This document shows, one piece after another, positions 22,173 through 34,812 of a stretch of DNA of 64,000 nt. The notes beneath the pieces were generated by a model. The model searched no databases. It was not told where the DNA came from and worked only from the letters and a program-made list of their open reading frames with translations. The stretch is from Thamnaconus septentrionalis (taxonomy: Eukaryota > Chordata > Actinopteri > Tetraodontiformes > Monacanthidae): positions 13,935,861 to 13,999,860 of the forward strand of contig CM020501.1 of the NCBI GenBank assembly GCA_009823395.1, read 5' to 3'. How positions within the stretch are numbered: the stretch's first letter is position 1; the number at the start of each line of letters is the position of its first letter. The translations under genes were made by a program, and so were the position numbers.

Positions 22173-25100
22173 CTGTGAGGACATCAGAGCAGAGAGAAGA
22201 GCAGGGTTAGTCGCGGGAATGCAATGCGTCTCGTTCTTGTTAGCAAAATGGACGCGTGTGTCCCACTTCTAATTAAACCGTCTGATTTATAAGTTGCCGC
22301 AGCGATGACCGGGGCATCAGACACAGATTATTTTTAGGCCCGGGGTCAGTAACCGCGGCCATAAAACATTTGCGGGAGACCTTCGCTGGCGTAGCCGGGT
22401 GACCGTCACCATTAGCAATGGAGGCCATTTGCACTAACGAATCGACGCAGCTACCGGGATCTGGACTCCTCTTGCTAAATTAGCTTGTGGGGTCTTTGAA
22501 AAAGCACTTCTTGAGAATAGTAAATTAAACAACGCCCCCCCTCCCTCCAGCAGATATGATATTGTTCTTGCCACTTTCAGCCCCATCAGCAGATAATTAG
22601 GTTTGATGCAGCGGTGTTGCTGAGGACAAATGGTGAACATTAAGCTGTTTGCTGCTCCTCCAGAATGAGTGCACAGAAGAATTATATTTAGCTGAGTTGA
22701 CTTGAAGGCGTCTGTTACCAGTGGCCCAATTTCTATGTACTAATTACATTTTCTGCAACTCCGGCAAACAATTAATAACCCAGGTGCATTTCCCAGCACC
22801 GCATTGATTGATGTTGCAGGAAGGGCTCCGCTGTGGCTCGCTGGTCCCGCCGCTGCCTTGTTTCCTAGCAGCGCGGCAAATCGTTGGCCCCAGTTGAGCG
22901 CCACGCTAATGTTCCTACTTGTTGCCTTTTTATCGCAGCCAATCTGACACTTGCTCTGATAAGAGGATACACATTTATCACCCGCCGCAAATTTACTTGT
23001 CAGCTTCCCCCTCAGGGGGGAAAATCCATGTCAGCAGGTGTGCTTTCCATTTAAAGAAAAAAAAAAAAAGGCGACACCTAACCCGAATGCTCTAATGGGA
23101 GATTCCCACACACAGGTGGATTCGTTTGCAGATCACCTGTTATGAACGTCAGGCTCAGCCACATTAGTTTACCTTATGAAAACTTGAGGACCAAAGCTTT
23201 TTTGTTGAACGCCAGATGTTGATGATTTCTCAGCTCTGAATTTTAACCACGGGGGTTCCGGGATGGCAGTGGAACAGTCAACTCAACTCAGAATCACATG
23301 ATTACAGGAGAAGCACAGGCAACACAAGAACTACTTATACAAATATACAAATAGATGAGTAAATAACGAAGCAAGTACTACTGCATTCCATTGATTACTA
23401 CGTCTATCAGAACTGAAGACTCTAAATATCGTGTTACATTTTGACATTTATCGGAAGCTGTACATGTTTAATCTCCTGTTTGGAACCACTGCATCAATGT
23501 CTACATCCACATCTAATGACTGTTGATTGACCCGGGCACGGCGTGGAAAAAAACAAATTGCTGGAATCTGACCGATTGACTGGAATGCATCACATTTTCC
23601 CCAGCTGTTCCGCAGCAAATAAAACATAAATCGAATCAAATCAAAAGTAATTTTTTTTCTCAGACATATAATTTCAGTGAGGCAGAAATTGCCGTGTTGT
23701 GGAAGAGTCTTCCAACTCCCTCTGAAGCATCACCTGCTAGCGAGGTGCCACATGCCTTTATCAACTACCATCGTACGCCAAGGTATGCCTCACTGCTAGT
23801 CGGAAGAAAAAAAAGAGAAGCAAAAACTGTTTAAAGACATAATGAATCCCACTCAACTAACTGAAAAGCTTTGCTAGAGCGATAATTAAGGTGCCACTTT
23901 AAAGTAAGATCCCATCGCCGGTGGAGCTGTAAGTGTTAGAACAATCTCTGACTCGAGGCTTGAGACAAATGAATCTCAAGTGCCGTTTTCAGTGCACTTC
24001 TACAAAGAACTCGCAGCACAAATTACTATTCATGTGTCGCTGACAGAAAAAAAAAAAGGAAGCAGAAGGACAACAAGCACACCTGCGATTGCGATCGCGC
24101 TCGTAACGCACCGCCGACCGTCCGTTTCAGCCCTTTTATTGGCAGTGTGAGCACGAAGAAGCCCAAAAGCCAGTCTGGGATTTATTTTTCTTTACAGCAG
24201 GTCTTCCACCTGGCACTTCCACTCAAGCAATTCTCCACATAGCTTTTGAGTGTGTGTGTGTGAAGGCTTATTGTTAAAGAATGCCAGGAGTCCTGCGAGG
24301 TTAAGGCACGGGCGCAGTGTTAGCTGGGAGTAAACATTTGTCCAGCCCTATATGAAGTTGAACAGAATCTGATATGCCGTGGCCATAGGCGCCTCTCCTC
24401 TCCGGCTAACTCGATTTCTGCCTCTTGCAGCTTGAGTAAAGAAAGGGTTCCCGCCGGACTCTTTGGGCCTGTGTAGGCACAGCAGCAGGCATGGCTGCTC
24501 ATCACTTTGGACAGTGACATATGACGGCGGCGGGCAAGCCGAGCCTCTCCCCGCTCTCCATTCATCAGTTCAATGACATCCTAAATTTTCAAACTTCTGA
24601 GCTGTCACGGAGGGAGCTTCATAGTTTCCCCACTCCGGTCCAATAAATCAAAAGTGTGGCCAGCCAGATGCCACGCCGCCAACGGAGTCAGCCAGGCAGC
24701 CCACCAGGAACGAAGGCGCCCGAACGGTGGTGTTGGAGGCAACACATGCGTTCACGCCGATGGCTTTAAAACTCATGCGCGTGGCTCTGCTTTGTGCAAG
24801 TATGTCAAAGGTGCTGATGGGCATTAAGCTGTGGCTTCTGAGTGAAAGAAAGAAAGAAAGTAAGAGCAAACAGGAAATAGATGAAGCACTGGAGCTTTTT
24901 GCCCATATTTGGAAATAATCATTTCATTCCAAATTTGACATTATTAACATCAACAATGAAAGTCATGACATTACACTGAGAGCGGGTTTGCCAAAGTGAC
25001 TTTGTGGTCGACTGAAAACAACATTTCCCTCCAGGAACCAGGAAGTAATGAGTTTACATGGCAAAACATCTTTGTCTTCAATCAGTGACTTTGCTACAAT

Positions 25101-25507
25101 GACGCAATGTCTTGGCCACAAGTAAAAACACTATTGTGCATGTAATGAATCGGACCAATGAGCAAACTGAATGTGAGCTAAATTTAACTTTCCTGTTTCG
25201 GTTTGTTCTTAATTTTATTTTTGGTATTTTGTTTATTTTTGTTTTATTTTGTGCAAGTTCTTTTTTTCCCCTGAAATGAAAGATTGAAAAAGATAAATGC
25301 ACTACCCTAATTATGGTTTCTATTTAATTTGCCTTTGCTTAATGTTGGAATAATGTGCTCAGTTTTGAATATTATATATTCTGCCACATGCTGCAGCAGG
25401 GAAAAGGAAAATGCGCCGGTTTTAACCCCCATTTTCATTTTCTCTGCTGCTTTTACAGCATTGCAGCAGCAATCTTCTGCCACCCAGAAAAGCTTTGTGT
25501 GTACGAT

Positions 25508-25530
25508 GTGTGTGTGTGTGTGTGTTTGCA
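25508..25530 (+). repeat. (TG)n microsatellite
   Basis: About ten TG units in intron 3. Confidence 0.9.
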
Positions 25531-27959
25531 TGTGTGCGTGCATTAACATCAAAGCACAAATGGCTCCAGCAACTCATAAAAGTTCTGAGAGTCAAGACTT
25601 GTGAATTATGGAAATGATAACTGCCGCATTATAGGCCCCTGTGTCCTGGGTATTTACTATAAGTCACATTTATTACTCCTAATTAAGTCCTCTATAAATT
25701 CTTGATGCATCTGTGTACAGTGCCCTAAATCAAACAGCTTCAGTTGGCATCACCTTGGCATATCGCATATGTGGGGGGAAACAAGGGTGGGGGTGAGGGG
25801 ATTTTATATCTGACAATTTATGGAGCCTGCAGAGTTCACAGCGGTTGGGGGGCTTGTGTTGTATAAGAGGTGCAGGAACAATGAATGTAAATGTGCCGCC
25901 TGGAGGCACTGCGACCTCAGTCGCCTTCGGTCTTGTCCAAACACAGATGAAAACAGTCCGTTTGAGCTTTGTTTTTGAGGCTTGCATCACATCTATTGTG
26001 TTTGTCCACATGAAATGACTGAAATCACTGTGGTATGTAAGCCAGGCCTTGGAGTGGCACTGTAATGCTGCCACAGAAGTACACCTAAAACAAACAAACA
26101 AACAAAAAAGCTGCACAGCACGCACATAAACGTTTTGTGATGTAAACAAACACAAGAAGAGGAAGAAGATTGCTGCGGATATGACGGCCTGAGCAGGAAA
26201 TTGAGGCATTGTGGTCGAACATTGGACAAATGCAACAATGTTGCCATTTCTTCCGAATTTTGGGCTCGCAGGTTAAGGGAGAGGTGGGTCGTGAGCGTTA
26301 TTGTTTGCATAAAGGTTGCAACCACGGAAATTAAATGTGTCGTTCTCTTGGCCACTTGTGTCCCTTCAACACTGGAGTGAAAGATCTCCTGTTTGTTTGC
26401 TTCTCAACGCTAAAAATGAATTTGTTCAAATAAAATTTGATTTCTCAACTGTCAATAAACCTTTTGATTATTCAGCATGAAACTAGGAATTTGTTGCAAC
26501 ACTTGCTGCTGATTTAGGACTGGCGACTGGCGAGAAAAGGAAACATATTTTATGACTTTGGCGGATTTGTCGACAATTATGATACTGATTAGATGCAGCC
26601 ACTTATATTAATTACAACAACAGCCAAAAAGGAGCAAGCTTGTTAACTGAAGAGCCAATTCACAGTTAAATCTTAATTGTCTAAACCTTGTCTCTCCCCT
26701 CTTGGCTTTTGACTTTTGAAGTTGCTGCCATTGGAACATTGAACCTTCTCCTAGATTTAATTGATTTCACGTGCGATGCGCCAAGAAAGGCATTTAGTTT
26801 TTTTTTTGTGCACTGCCTCCTTCCAAAATGATAATGGTCCACGTGAGTATTTTGTGAGAACTTTCCTGCAGTTACTGATTTGTGTCTCTGCCATCACACA
26901 CAGCCAATTTATTTAGCATAGTTAGCATCAACTCTAGGTTTATCGGATTCCATGGGTAAGTAAGACTAAGTGCAAAGAAAAGTAAAACAGTCTGAATTGC
27001 TTTGAATTATACTTTTAAATTTCATTTTCAAGCGTTTCTTTGCCGTTTCGGGAGAGGGCCATTCTGGGACAAATACGCTGCCTTGGCACACGTCCCACAT
27101 TCCCACCGCTAGATTTTCTAATTAAAGTGATGACGAGGGGAATTTTTTTCTTAAAGTATTTATGGAACAGCGTCATGATTCCCCTGACGGTTATGAATGT
27201 CCTGGAAGGGCAAATGTCTGTGAAAAGACTGCTATTCTTATGTAGATACCAGTTATGCTCTCGATCAAATCCTCGCAAACTGAGCCAGAACATTTCCCTG
27301 CAGGCTGATCTCCGTCTCCCTGCTGTTTGCCAAGTCAAAGGAATCAGGATGAGAGGTTCAATTATAGAATTTTACACACAATTTTTTTGTTTAATACTGA
27401 GCCATATCTAATGGTTGACATTCATAATAAAGGCTTAGAATAACCGAACATCACTGTGACTTTACCCTTATCAGATAATCGTACAATCAAATTGATCAAA
27501 GCCAACTTTTTATCTCACTCATTCCTCCTGACTCTATTTCACTAATGAAAAAAAGTGCATCGTTGCCAGTCGTGTACTTGCGAGAGAAGACAGCACTACA
27601 GCTTGAGTACACGTGATATAATCATCATCGGCTCTGCCTCGAGGTGTTTCAATATTGTCCTCACGTGTTTCAAGTCAAGAACTCAAAATCAAGTTGGTTA
27701 AAACAGCGTTCTTTTGTTTCGTCAAGCATTTCTTAGGCTCTGTTCTTATCATTGATGATTGATATCCTGCTGATGCTCACAGACGACTCTGCATATGCCC
27801 CTCTGGTTAGAGCAGGGAGCAGGTGGAGGGGAATCAAAAGAGGTGCAGGGATGAAGGCCCCGGAGAGGAGAGGAAGACACAATAAACGTGTGTGAAGGGG
27901 AGAGGACGTACAAACTGGGTCCAGTGAGGTTAAAGGAAATAGACATAAATCAATGTGGA

Positions 27960-28920
27960 GGACATTGAGAAGTTTGGGTCATGTTCCAGACCGATGGAAT
28001 GCAGGCAAGAGGAGAAGTAGTTTATGCAAGCATGTTGGAATAGGTGGAGAAAAGCAACAGGACAGGTTTGCAAGACCGATCTGAGAGCAGCGATGTTGTC
28101 TGATTTAGAGACAATGACACTGAGGCGAAGGGCCAATTCCAATTCCTCCCTTAACCCTCAATCTCAACCCTCGCCCTTAACCTTCAATCTTTGGCCCTCA
28201 ATTTTGGCCCTCAAAAATAAGTGTAAAGTGTAAAGTTAAAAAAAAAAAAATGTTACGCAACAACGATGTCAATAATCCATAAAAAAAAAGTCTTAAACTA
28301 AGACAATAAAATGGTTTTGTAATATTTATATCTTTATTAACTAAGAAAGTACTTCCAATTGTAGCTCGCTTTTTTCATCGCCATCTTTTTCGAAGATGTC
28401 TTGGCGAAAATACAGAATGCCTTCTGGGTAGCCCTTACTCCCAAGGGTGGTGCCGGAGAATCTCAATATTGAGGGCGATACAGCCCTTAAACTTGTCCCT
28501 CAACTTGACGTTCTGAGAATCGGGACAGCACTTGCACTTCGCAGGCGCGCGCATTTTTGAGATTGAGGGTTGAGATTGAGGGTTAAGGGAGGAATTGGAA
28601 TTCACCCAAAGACAGGAGCCACAGCCTGAAAGATTGAGCTCCTCGTTTGGGAGGGACCAGCATGGACAGAATCAGGAGGTGAGGACATCAGAGGGACAGC
28701 TCACTGCTCAGAAGAGGGACAGTGAATGGATGGATGGAAGGATGCCGAGGTTGGACCTGGCAGGCAGAAGGTCTGGAGGAGGAGCAGAGAGGAGATTCAT
28801 GGATGCAGTGAAAAGAAGACGTGGAGTCAGTTGATGTGAGCGAAGAGGACTCTCACAGCAGATGATTGGCTGTGGCGATTCAAGAGGGGAGCAGCCCAAA
28901 GGAAAAGAGGAGGCTGGTCG
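27960..28920 (+). mobile_element. RTE-like LINE remnant, split by a TIR element
   Basis: Both flanks of the TIR element at 28135-28602 resemble the C-terminal part of an RTE-clade reverse transcriptase ORF common in fish. The left part encodes WNRWRKATG and ETMTLRR. The right part carries segments corresponding to DRIR, the 'cagagggacagct' stretch, then GRRS and RRFMDAVK. A 'gattggctgtggcgat' segment typical of the RTE end follows. The reading frame is broken by stops, indels and the inserted element, so it is a dead copy. Clade is from memory of the family; only the similarity between this copy and the one at 49128-49312 is directly visible. Confidence 0.65.
28135..28602. mobile_element. MITE-like element with perfect 38-bp TIRs
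   Basis: The left end 28135-28172 and right end 28565-28602 are perfect 38-bp inverted copies, starting AATTCCAATTCCTCCC. Inside the TIRs the unit CCCTCAATCTC is repeated, and related CCCTCAA units occur further in. The 468-bp interior has no intact ORF. No clean target-site duplication is visible at the ends. The superfamily is uncertain; a P-like element is one possibility, not shown by the sequence. It sits inside an RTE-like LINE remnant, so it inserted after that LINE. Confidence 0.85.
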
Positions 28921-29193
28921 ATATGGTCCTAAGTAAACACTAAACATCATCTTCCGCCTCAGGCTGAGTTCCTCCCGCTCAGGCCTTAAGCTGAGGGTGT
29001 AAATCGTAGATGAGTGCCATTCAGCCTTGGCTGTACACAGCAAAGTTTTTCAATGCTGCAATCATTTCTCCCCTCTGCTTCACTCGCTGCATCCACCATT
29101 ATCATGATTGCATGTTGCAAACACAATTCCATCTTGAGTGACCAGTCAAGGGCGGAGTGGCTGCTGCACCTCGGCGCTAAAGACACCTAGACC

Positions 29194-29217
29194 TGATGTC
29201 TTACATGTAAGACATCA
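29194..29217. repeat. 24-bp perfect palindrome plus third arm
   Basis: The 24 bases are self-complementary around TTACATGTAA. A further direct copy of the arm, TGATGTCTTACATG, follows at 29220-29233, so two alternative stems could form. No ORF or mobile-element context explains it. Confidence 0.9.
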
Positions 29218-32200
29218 TGTGATGTCTTACATGGAGCTACAACCATCTCGCCATTAATCAAAGGCTTAGCTTTTCTTTAGAAGTTACGAGAGAGCGCTTC
29301 TCTTTGTTAGCCTAAATCTAACTAGCCAGCTTGCTGCCATTGGTAACAATGACCCAAGTAACCCTATGCCTGATGACATTGCATTTTCAGCAAGTTTTCT
29401 TTTCTTCCTCTTTTTGCTTGTTTGCATCCTGCTGGTTGCTTTGTTGCTCATGGGAGCCTGCAGTTCAGTCAGAGCTACGTCTCAACTGTGTGACTGGATC
29501 ACAAGACGGTGCATGTGCAGCGAGCAGGACGGGCAATTTGGCTGCGTGTGGTACTTCTCTCCACATCCTTTTCGCTGATATTTGATGCAGATGACTCATG
29601 GATGTTTGACGTCAGTGTTCCCGCTTATTTATTAAATGCCTCTGGTGGGTATTGATTAGCGGAGGTGTGGGGCTACCACAGACAGTTGAGCAGCGGAGTC
29701 CCCACCTTTAGAATCATGTTGGCAGTTTACCACTCAGGTTGATACCATGTCCGGAAAATAATAAGTTTGACGGTTGTCTGTGTCCTAATAAATTCTCCTG
29801 CTGTCTCACTCCCCAGAGGAGACAGAAAACACTGTAGATTTTAGCGTCAGTTTGACAGAGGTGACTTTTGTAATGTCTCAAGGACTTTGATTTAAAAAGA
29901 ATGCTCTTTTGAAAAATCCACCTCATAGAAAGTTTTGCAGAGTTGGTGCCACCAGAGAGGTCTTCAGGTCTGAGTTCCTCAACGTCGCAGTGGCTCTGCT
30001 CGACTCCGTCACCCCCTTCAGCTGCAGAACAGATCGTTCCATAATCTGCATTTTTACATCTGTTTATTTCAGGGGTTTGGATATTTGGCCATGCAAAGAG
30101 GGTGACAGCTGTGGATTACGGCGATGAGGGGGACAAGAAAAAAATCCTGGGAGAGGAGCAGTGAGAGATGGAGTCTCACAGTCTTCTGTTGAATAAGGTT
30201 GGAATTAAAAGTGCTTATCTAAGGAGGACACTTGAGCAGCGCAATCTATAGCCACGCGCAACAATATCACACACGTCGGCCGTCTTTAACAAAATGGAAA
30301 AAAATGCAAATTTCCCTTTATGGCATCAATGCAAATGAAAAAAGAATTAAGCAAAAGAGGGGAGTAATCCTGAATAATGCCTTCACCCTCTCCTCAGAAT
30401 ACTTCATCCGGCCTGATGTCCCAATTGCATTTCCGAAAACGTTTAGCCGGGCTACGATTCAGCTAGAAATAATTAACGGCATAAATTTGCATCATTAGAG
30501 TGGATTAAGTCAAACAATGTTTGCATGTCGAAGGACTAACGAGACCGCGTGCCTCGCTCTGACTGCCGCTTCCTTTCATGTTGAGGTGGGCTCGGGGCCT
30601 CCCAGGAGGCCACGTGGCGGCGAGTTCTGCTGCTCATCTGCAAAACAAATATGCAGACGTATTGTCTTGCTTGCGTCGGTGCAGAACAAAGCCTCCAAGC
30701 GTCTGCATTTGGGTTATGCTGGTGTGCGGAGTCGCGGACTGCACGTGTGCAGGCGGCGGTGATGGAAGGGAACGGAAGCGTAACCACGGGCAGCAGCAGT
30801 CAATTTTTTTTTCTTCTCATCTTGAAGTGAGCCACTAAACTTCTTTGCTTGTTGTCGTTTTGTTTGTTTTTTTTCTTTTACATTTGACGCTAACCCTAAC
30901 CCAGTAGCGGTAAACTCCTGCCTCCGGTTTCTGCCCGTGCCTGTCGTAGGTGGCAGCTGATCTCCCAGTGACCGGGAGGCTTGCCTGCATAAACTTCTCA
31001 GCTAATATGGAAGGGAAGGAAAAGAAAGCACAGGGCTGCACTGAAAATATTCCTCTAATTTCTCTGTTTTTCTCTCGGATCCAAGTGTCACAAAGACAAA
31101 AGCATGACTCTCTGGGAGTGTAAACATTGTGTAAACATTTTTTTAACATTCCAATTTCTCCCCCTTGTCGACCACAGTGGTTTCCATTTTGTGGCTTCTC
31201 TCTTTTCAAGAGTAGATTTTTTTTTCTCGTTCTCTCCTCTCAGTAAAATGCAAGGTTAATAGACCATCAAAAAGTATAACAGATGTTTGTTTGAACGGGT
31301 ATAACTAGTAGTGAGTCATGTGACATTTATGGAGGGATCATGTTGTGCTTTGTGTGACATAACTCGGTTGTCTCTGCTATGAACTTTGCAGGTATGAATA
31401 AAATCTCTCATGACACGAAGTGACAAATATGAGACAGTTTTCTCCCCTTTTCTCAGGCTGATGGGGACTTTCCTGTACACTGGTGACCCAGATTTATTTG
31501 GTAACAAATTTCTCTTGCAGCGGGGAGGGCTCATTCAACACACCAGCTGGGACTGTCATCATATGGTTCATCCTGGTTGCTGCTGGAGACGGTAACGAGC
31601 CACTCACTGACTGAAAGTATTCAACACTCATTCAGGTCTTCAGAAAAAAATGGGAAAATAATCTCATTCCAGAAACACAAATAGAACAAACACTAAAAAC
31701 TGCAGAAAACATTAGTTACCTCTCCCACTTGAGAATGTCTTGACACCAGGTATGCAAACATTGCTTGACTTTCCATGCTATTCACGCACTCACGTGTCCT
31801 TCAGTTTTAGTGGCAGCTATGGACTTCACTGGGAGATGAATCAGGTCTAAACAGGTTCTGACAGTTTCCCTTTCAGCTCACAGTGCTAAAGTGAATTTCA
31901 TTTTCTCCTCAGTTTGGCAGAAAAGAGTCACACCTTGATGAATTTCTGAATTTCCAAAGTTGAGAAGAGGCAAAGTAGATCGACTAAATTTGAAAAACAC
32001 AAGAGTAATTAACACAAACTGTCTGTTTCCAGTTACAACATGTAACCAACTAAGCTACTAAAAGTAAGGACATTTCTCTTCGGTAGATTACTTCTTGTAG
32101 TTTGGTGATGCAAGCCACATACTCATCTCTCGTCATCCGACAAATGCAAGTTACATCTAAATGTACTGTAGGTCCATTTAAAAGAGGAAATAAGCATGTG

Positions 32201-33719
32201 AAAATCATTAAATGAAGTTGCAACCATCATACATTGTCCTGATTTTCAAAAAAATTTGTCATCTTGAATTTAATATTATTACAGGAATGAAGTAATCCAC
32301 CAAACACAGACTTCACTATGATACACCAAATGGCAAATTGTACTCAACAATCATGACCCTGTTCAGTTCTTGAGGTAAAGCCAAACAATTCAATAACCCT
32401 AACCAAAATAATAATCTACTGAACTAACAAATTATACTTGCAGAACAAAGTGCCAGTGATTTTTTTTTTTTTGGACCATTTTTGGAGACTTGATTCTGCA
32501 GAGCTGTCTGGGAGAGAAACAAAACAACAATATGAAACGGGTATAATATGAACCCTTCAAATGTGTGTTCATTCTTTTTTGTGGAAATCAAAAGAAAGCC
32601 AATACATATTTCCTGAGTCCTCAAAATTCCACTTGCTTCCACTGTGTTACTGCCTTTTCATGGCAGCCAAAATTGAACAGATGGAATTTATTCAATCACA
32701 GACCTCTGACAGATGAAGCGCATTTGTTGACAAAAGCTCATTAGAGACGATCTAATCCTGCCAGCAGCTGACTAACTGGCAGGACCACACCAAACATTTT
32801 GGCGTCAGCCCACTGTTTCAAATCGCTGTTAACTTGACCGTTGCGGTGCAGTGGGATAAGACGGGATACTCGGAAATTGTTGCCCCAGATAAGGTTTGCT
32901 GTTCTGGAAAACACAGTGTTCCGACGGTGTACTGAAGAACACCTTCCCCTGCAGACAGAAGTCACCTTGTTCAGTCGAAACACCAAAACCAAACACCCCC
33001 TTTTCAGCAGCAGAATGCCGGCGCTCTGTCACTCGATGCATCTCTGCACCAGAGCGAACAGACGTGCACTTGAACCCGTGTCCTGCCGCTGCGGTAACCA
33101 TCGGGCAGGATTCTCCTGGAAGACTCTTTGATGTCTTTGGGGAGCCAGCGCTGGCAGCGGTATTAGCTCTCCCGAAAATGACTCCGTCAACCCGACTCTG
33201 TCGTCTCCGTAAGTCGAGCAGAAAAGATTAATCGAGCTCCGCCTCCCAACCCATTACACGGAATACAACGATACGGCACGCGGACATCATCAAGTGCAAG
33301 CGGAGGAGGAAGAAGTGATGAGAAGTTCTTTGGAACGAGATTGGATTTAAACAAGTGCCGGCGCCGCCGTCCTGGGGGCCTGAGACGTAAAATCTCTTTT
33401 GGTAGAAAGGGGGAAGCTGCTGCATCGTCACAGGACCCTTGAGCCTGATGTGTGCTTCTCCACTGACGGACCGCCATGACGCTATGGGTGTGTGCGCGTG
33501 TGGTTTCAGGGGCTCACACGCAACACTTTGTTTGTCTTTTGACCACAGTGACCAATGGCGACCGCGGTTGGACGGTTGTCTTTGGATGTAAAGCTGATCG
33601 ATATTGAACTACAAACTGCTTAATGCAATATACTGATTCGCACATGGAATAGTTCTCACACGTCCTCGCTTAACTTATCCTCGACTTGATAATTGACAAT
33701 GGCTATACTTTAAAAACGG

Positions 33720-33849
33720 CCCTGCGATGAACTGGCGACTTGTCCAGGGTGTACCCTGCCTTCGCCCTAAGACAGCTGGGATAGGCTCCAGCAGACCCCC
33801 GTGACCCTGATTTGGAATAAGCGGGTATAGAAGATGAATGAATGAATGA
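33720..33849 (+). mobile_element. 5'-truncated SINE with target-site duplication
   Basis: This matches the last 130 nt of the full SINE at 46969-47331, including 'cttgtccagggtgtaccctg', 'aagacagctgggatagg' and the (ATGA)n tail. A 15-bp flank, ATACTTTAAAAACGG at 33705-33719, recurs as ATACTTTAAAAACAG at 33850-33864 (14 of 15). 5' truncation plus a target duplication is the mark of LINE-driven reverse transcription. Confidence 0.88.
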
Positions 33850-34786
33850 ATACTTTAAAAACAGCTGTGAAGCAGAAAAGTTGAAGAAAGATAAATATGC
33901 AAAGAGCTTGAAGAAGAAGGCGGTAAAAGTATCTTTGTCTCGGCAAGCATGTCTCCACGTTTTGAGCACACCAATCGCAGCCCTCACTGTTTCCGTCACA
34001 GACTTAGAGCTACATTTTCTGGAAGGTGCACATTCGTCTGTGGTGTAGGAAAAGAGAGAGTGAATAGTTTAACAATGGACGAACATAGTTGCAGAAAGCA
34101 GGTCCGTCTGAGTGGCCTGCTGCCGTCTTTAGGGGGATGTTAAAGGAGGTGAGGCATAGTTTCTTCTCTTGTTCCCTGGTTGCGCAACACTTCAAAACTG
34201 TTCTTTTTCTCCTCCTATTTGTGCAGTGGCATTTTCAGAAACGGTGGCTCCCCATAATTTCACACTCCAATTAGTTAATTAGCAGGGCCGTGATATGAAA
34301 GACTTGGGAGTGGCGAAAAACAAACAGGCCACGCCCCGAGGAGGAGGCCCACGAACAAAAGCAATAAATGTATTTTACGCACTAATAATTAAAAAAGCTT
34401 TTAAAGCCAAAGCAAATGGTAATCTGAACCATAAAGGTTACACAAAGGGATGAAAAAGTGACATAACAAGACTTAAATTTTCACAGTGCCTGTAAATAGA
34501 CCGTAAGGTTCAGTCGGTTGTAATCTCCACAAAAAAAAAGGCTAAACAAACTTCAGCCAAAAATATTTGCCCAAAGCGAAGTTGTGTAAGCAACAATCAC
34601 TGCGCGTTTGTTCATATTGTGCTTTAAACTTTAGTTACACATCTATATTTATTGGTTGCAAAACATTCACTGCTGCCGAAACTTTTTTTGTTTTTTGTTT
34701 TTGTTTTTATGTAATTCTAGCTTCAGTTGAACTCAAATCAAACTAAAAATCAAAATTTGTTCGTATTGCAGCGCATCATGGCAAAA

Positions 34787-34812
34787 TAAATAAATAAATA
34801 AATAAAAATAAA
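34787..34812 (+). repeat. (AAAT)n microsatellite
   Basis: Five or more AAAT units in intron 3. Confidence 0.85.

Noticed and set aside
28135..28602. Interstitial telomere repeat
   Set aside because: CCCTTAACCCTCAATCTC units look telomere-like, but they are not TTAGGG arrays and are the inverted ends of a transposon-like element.
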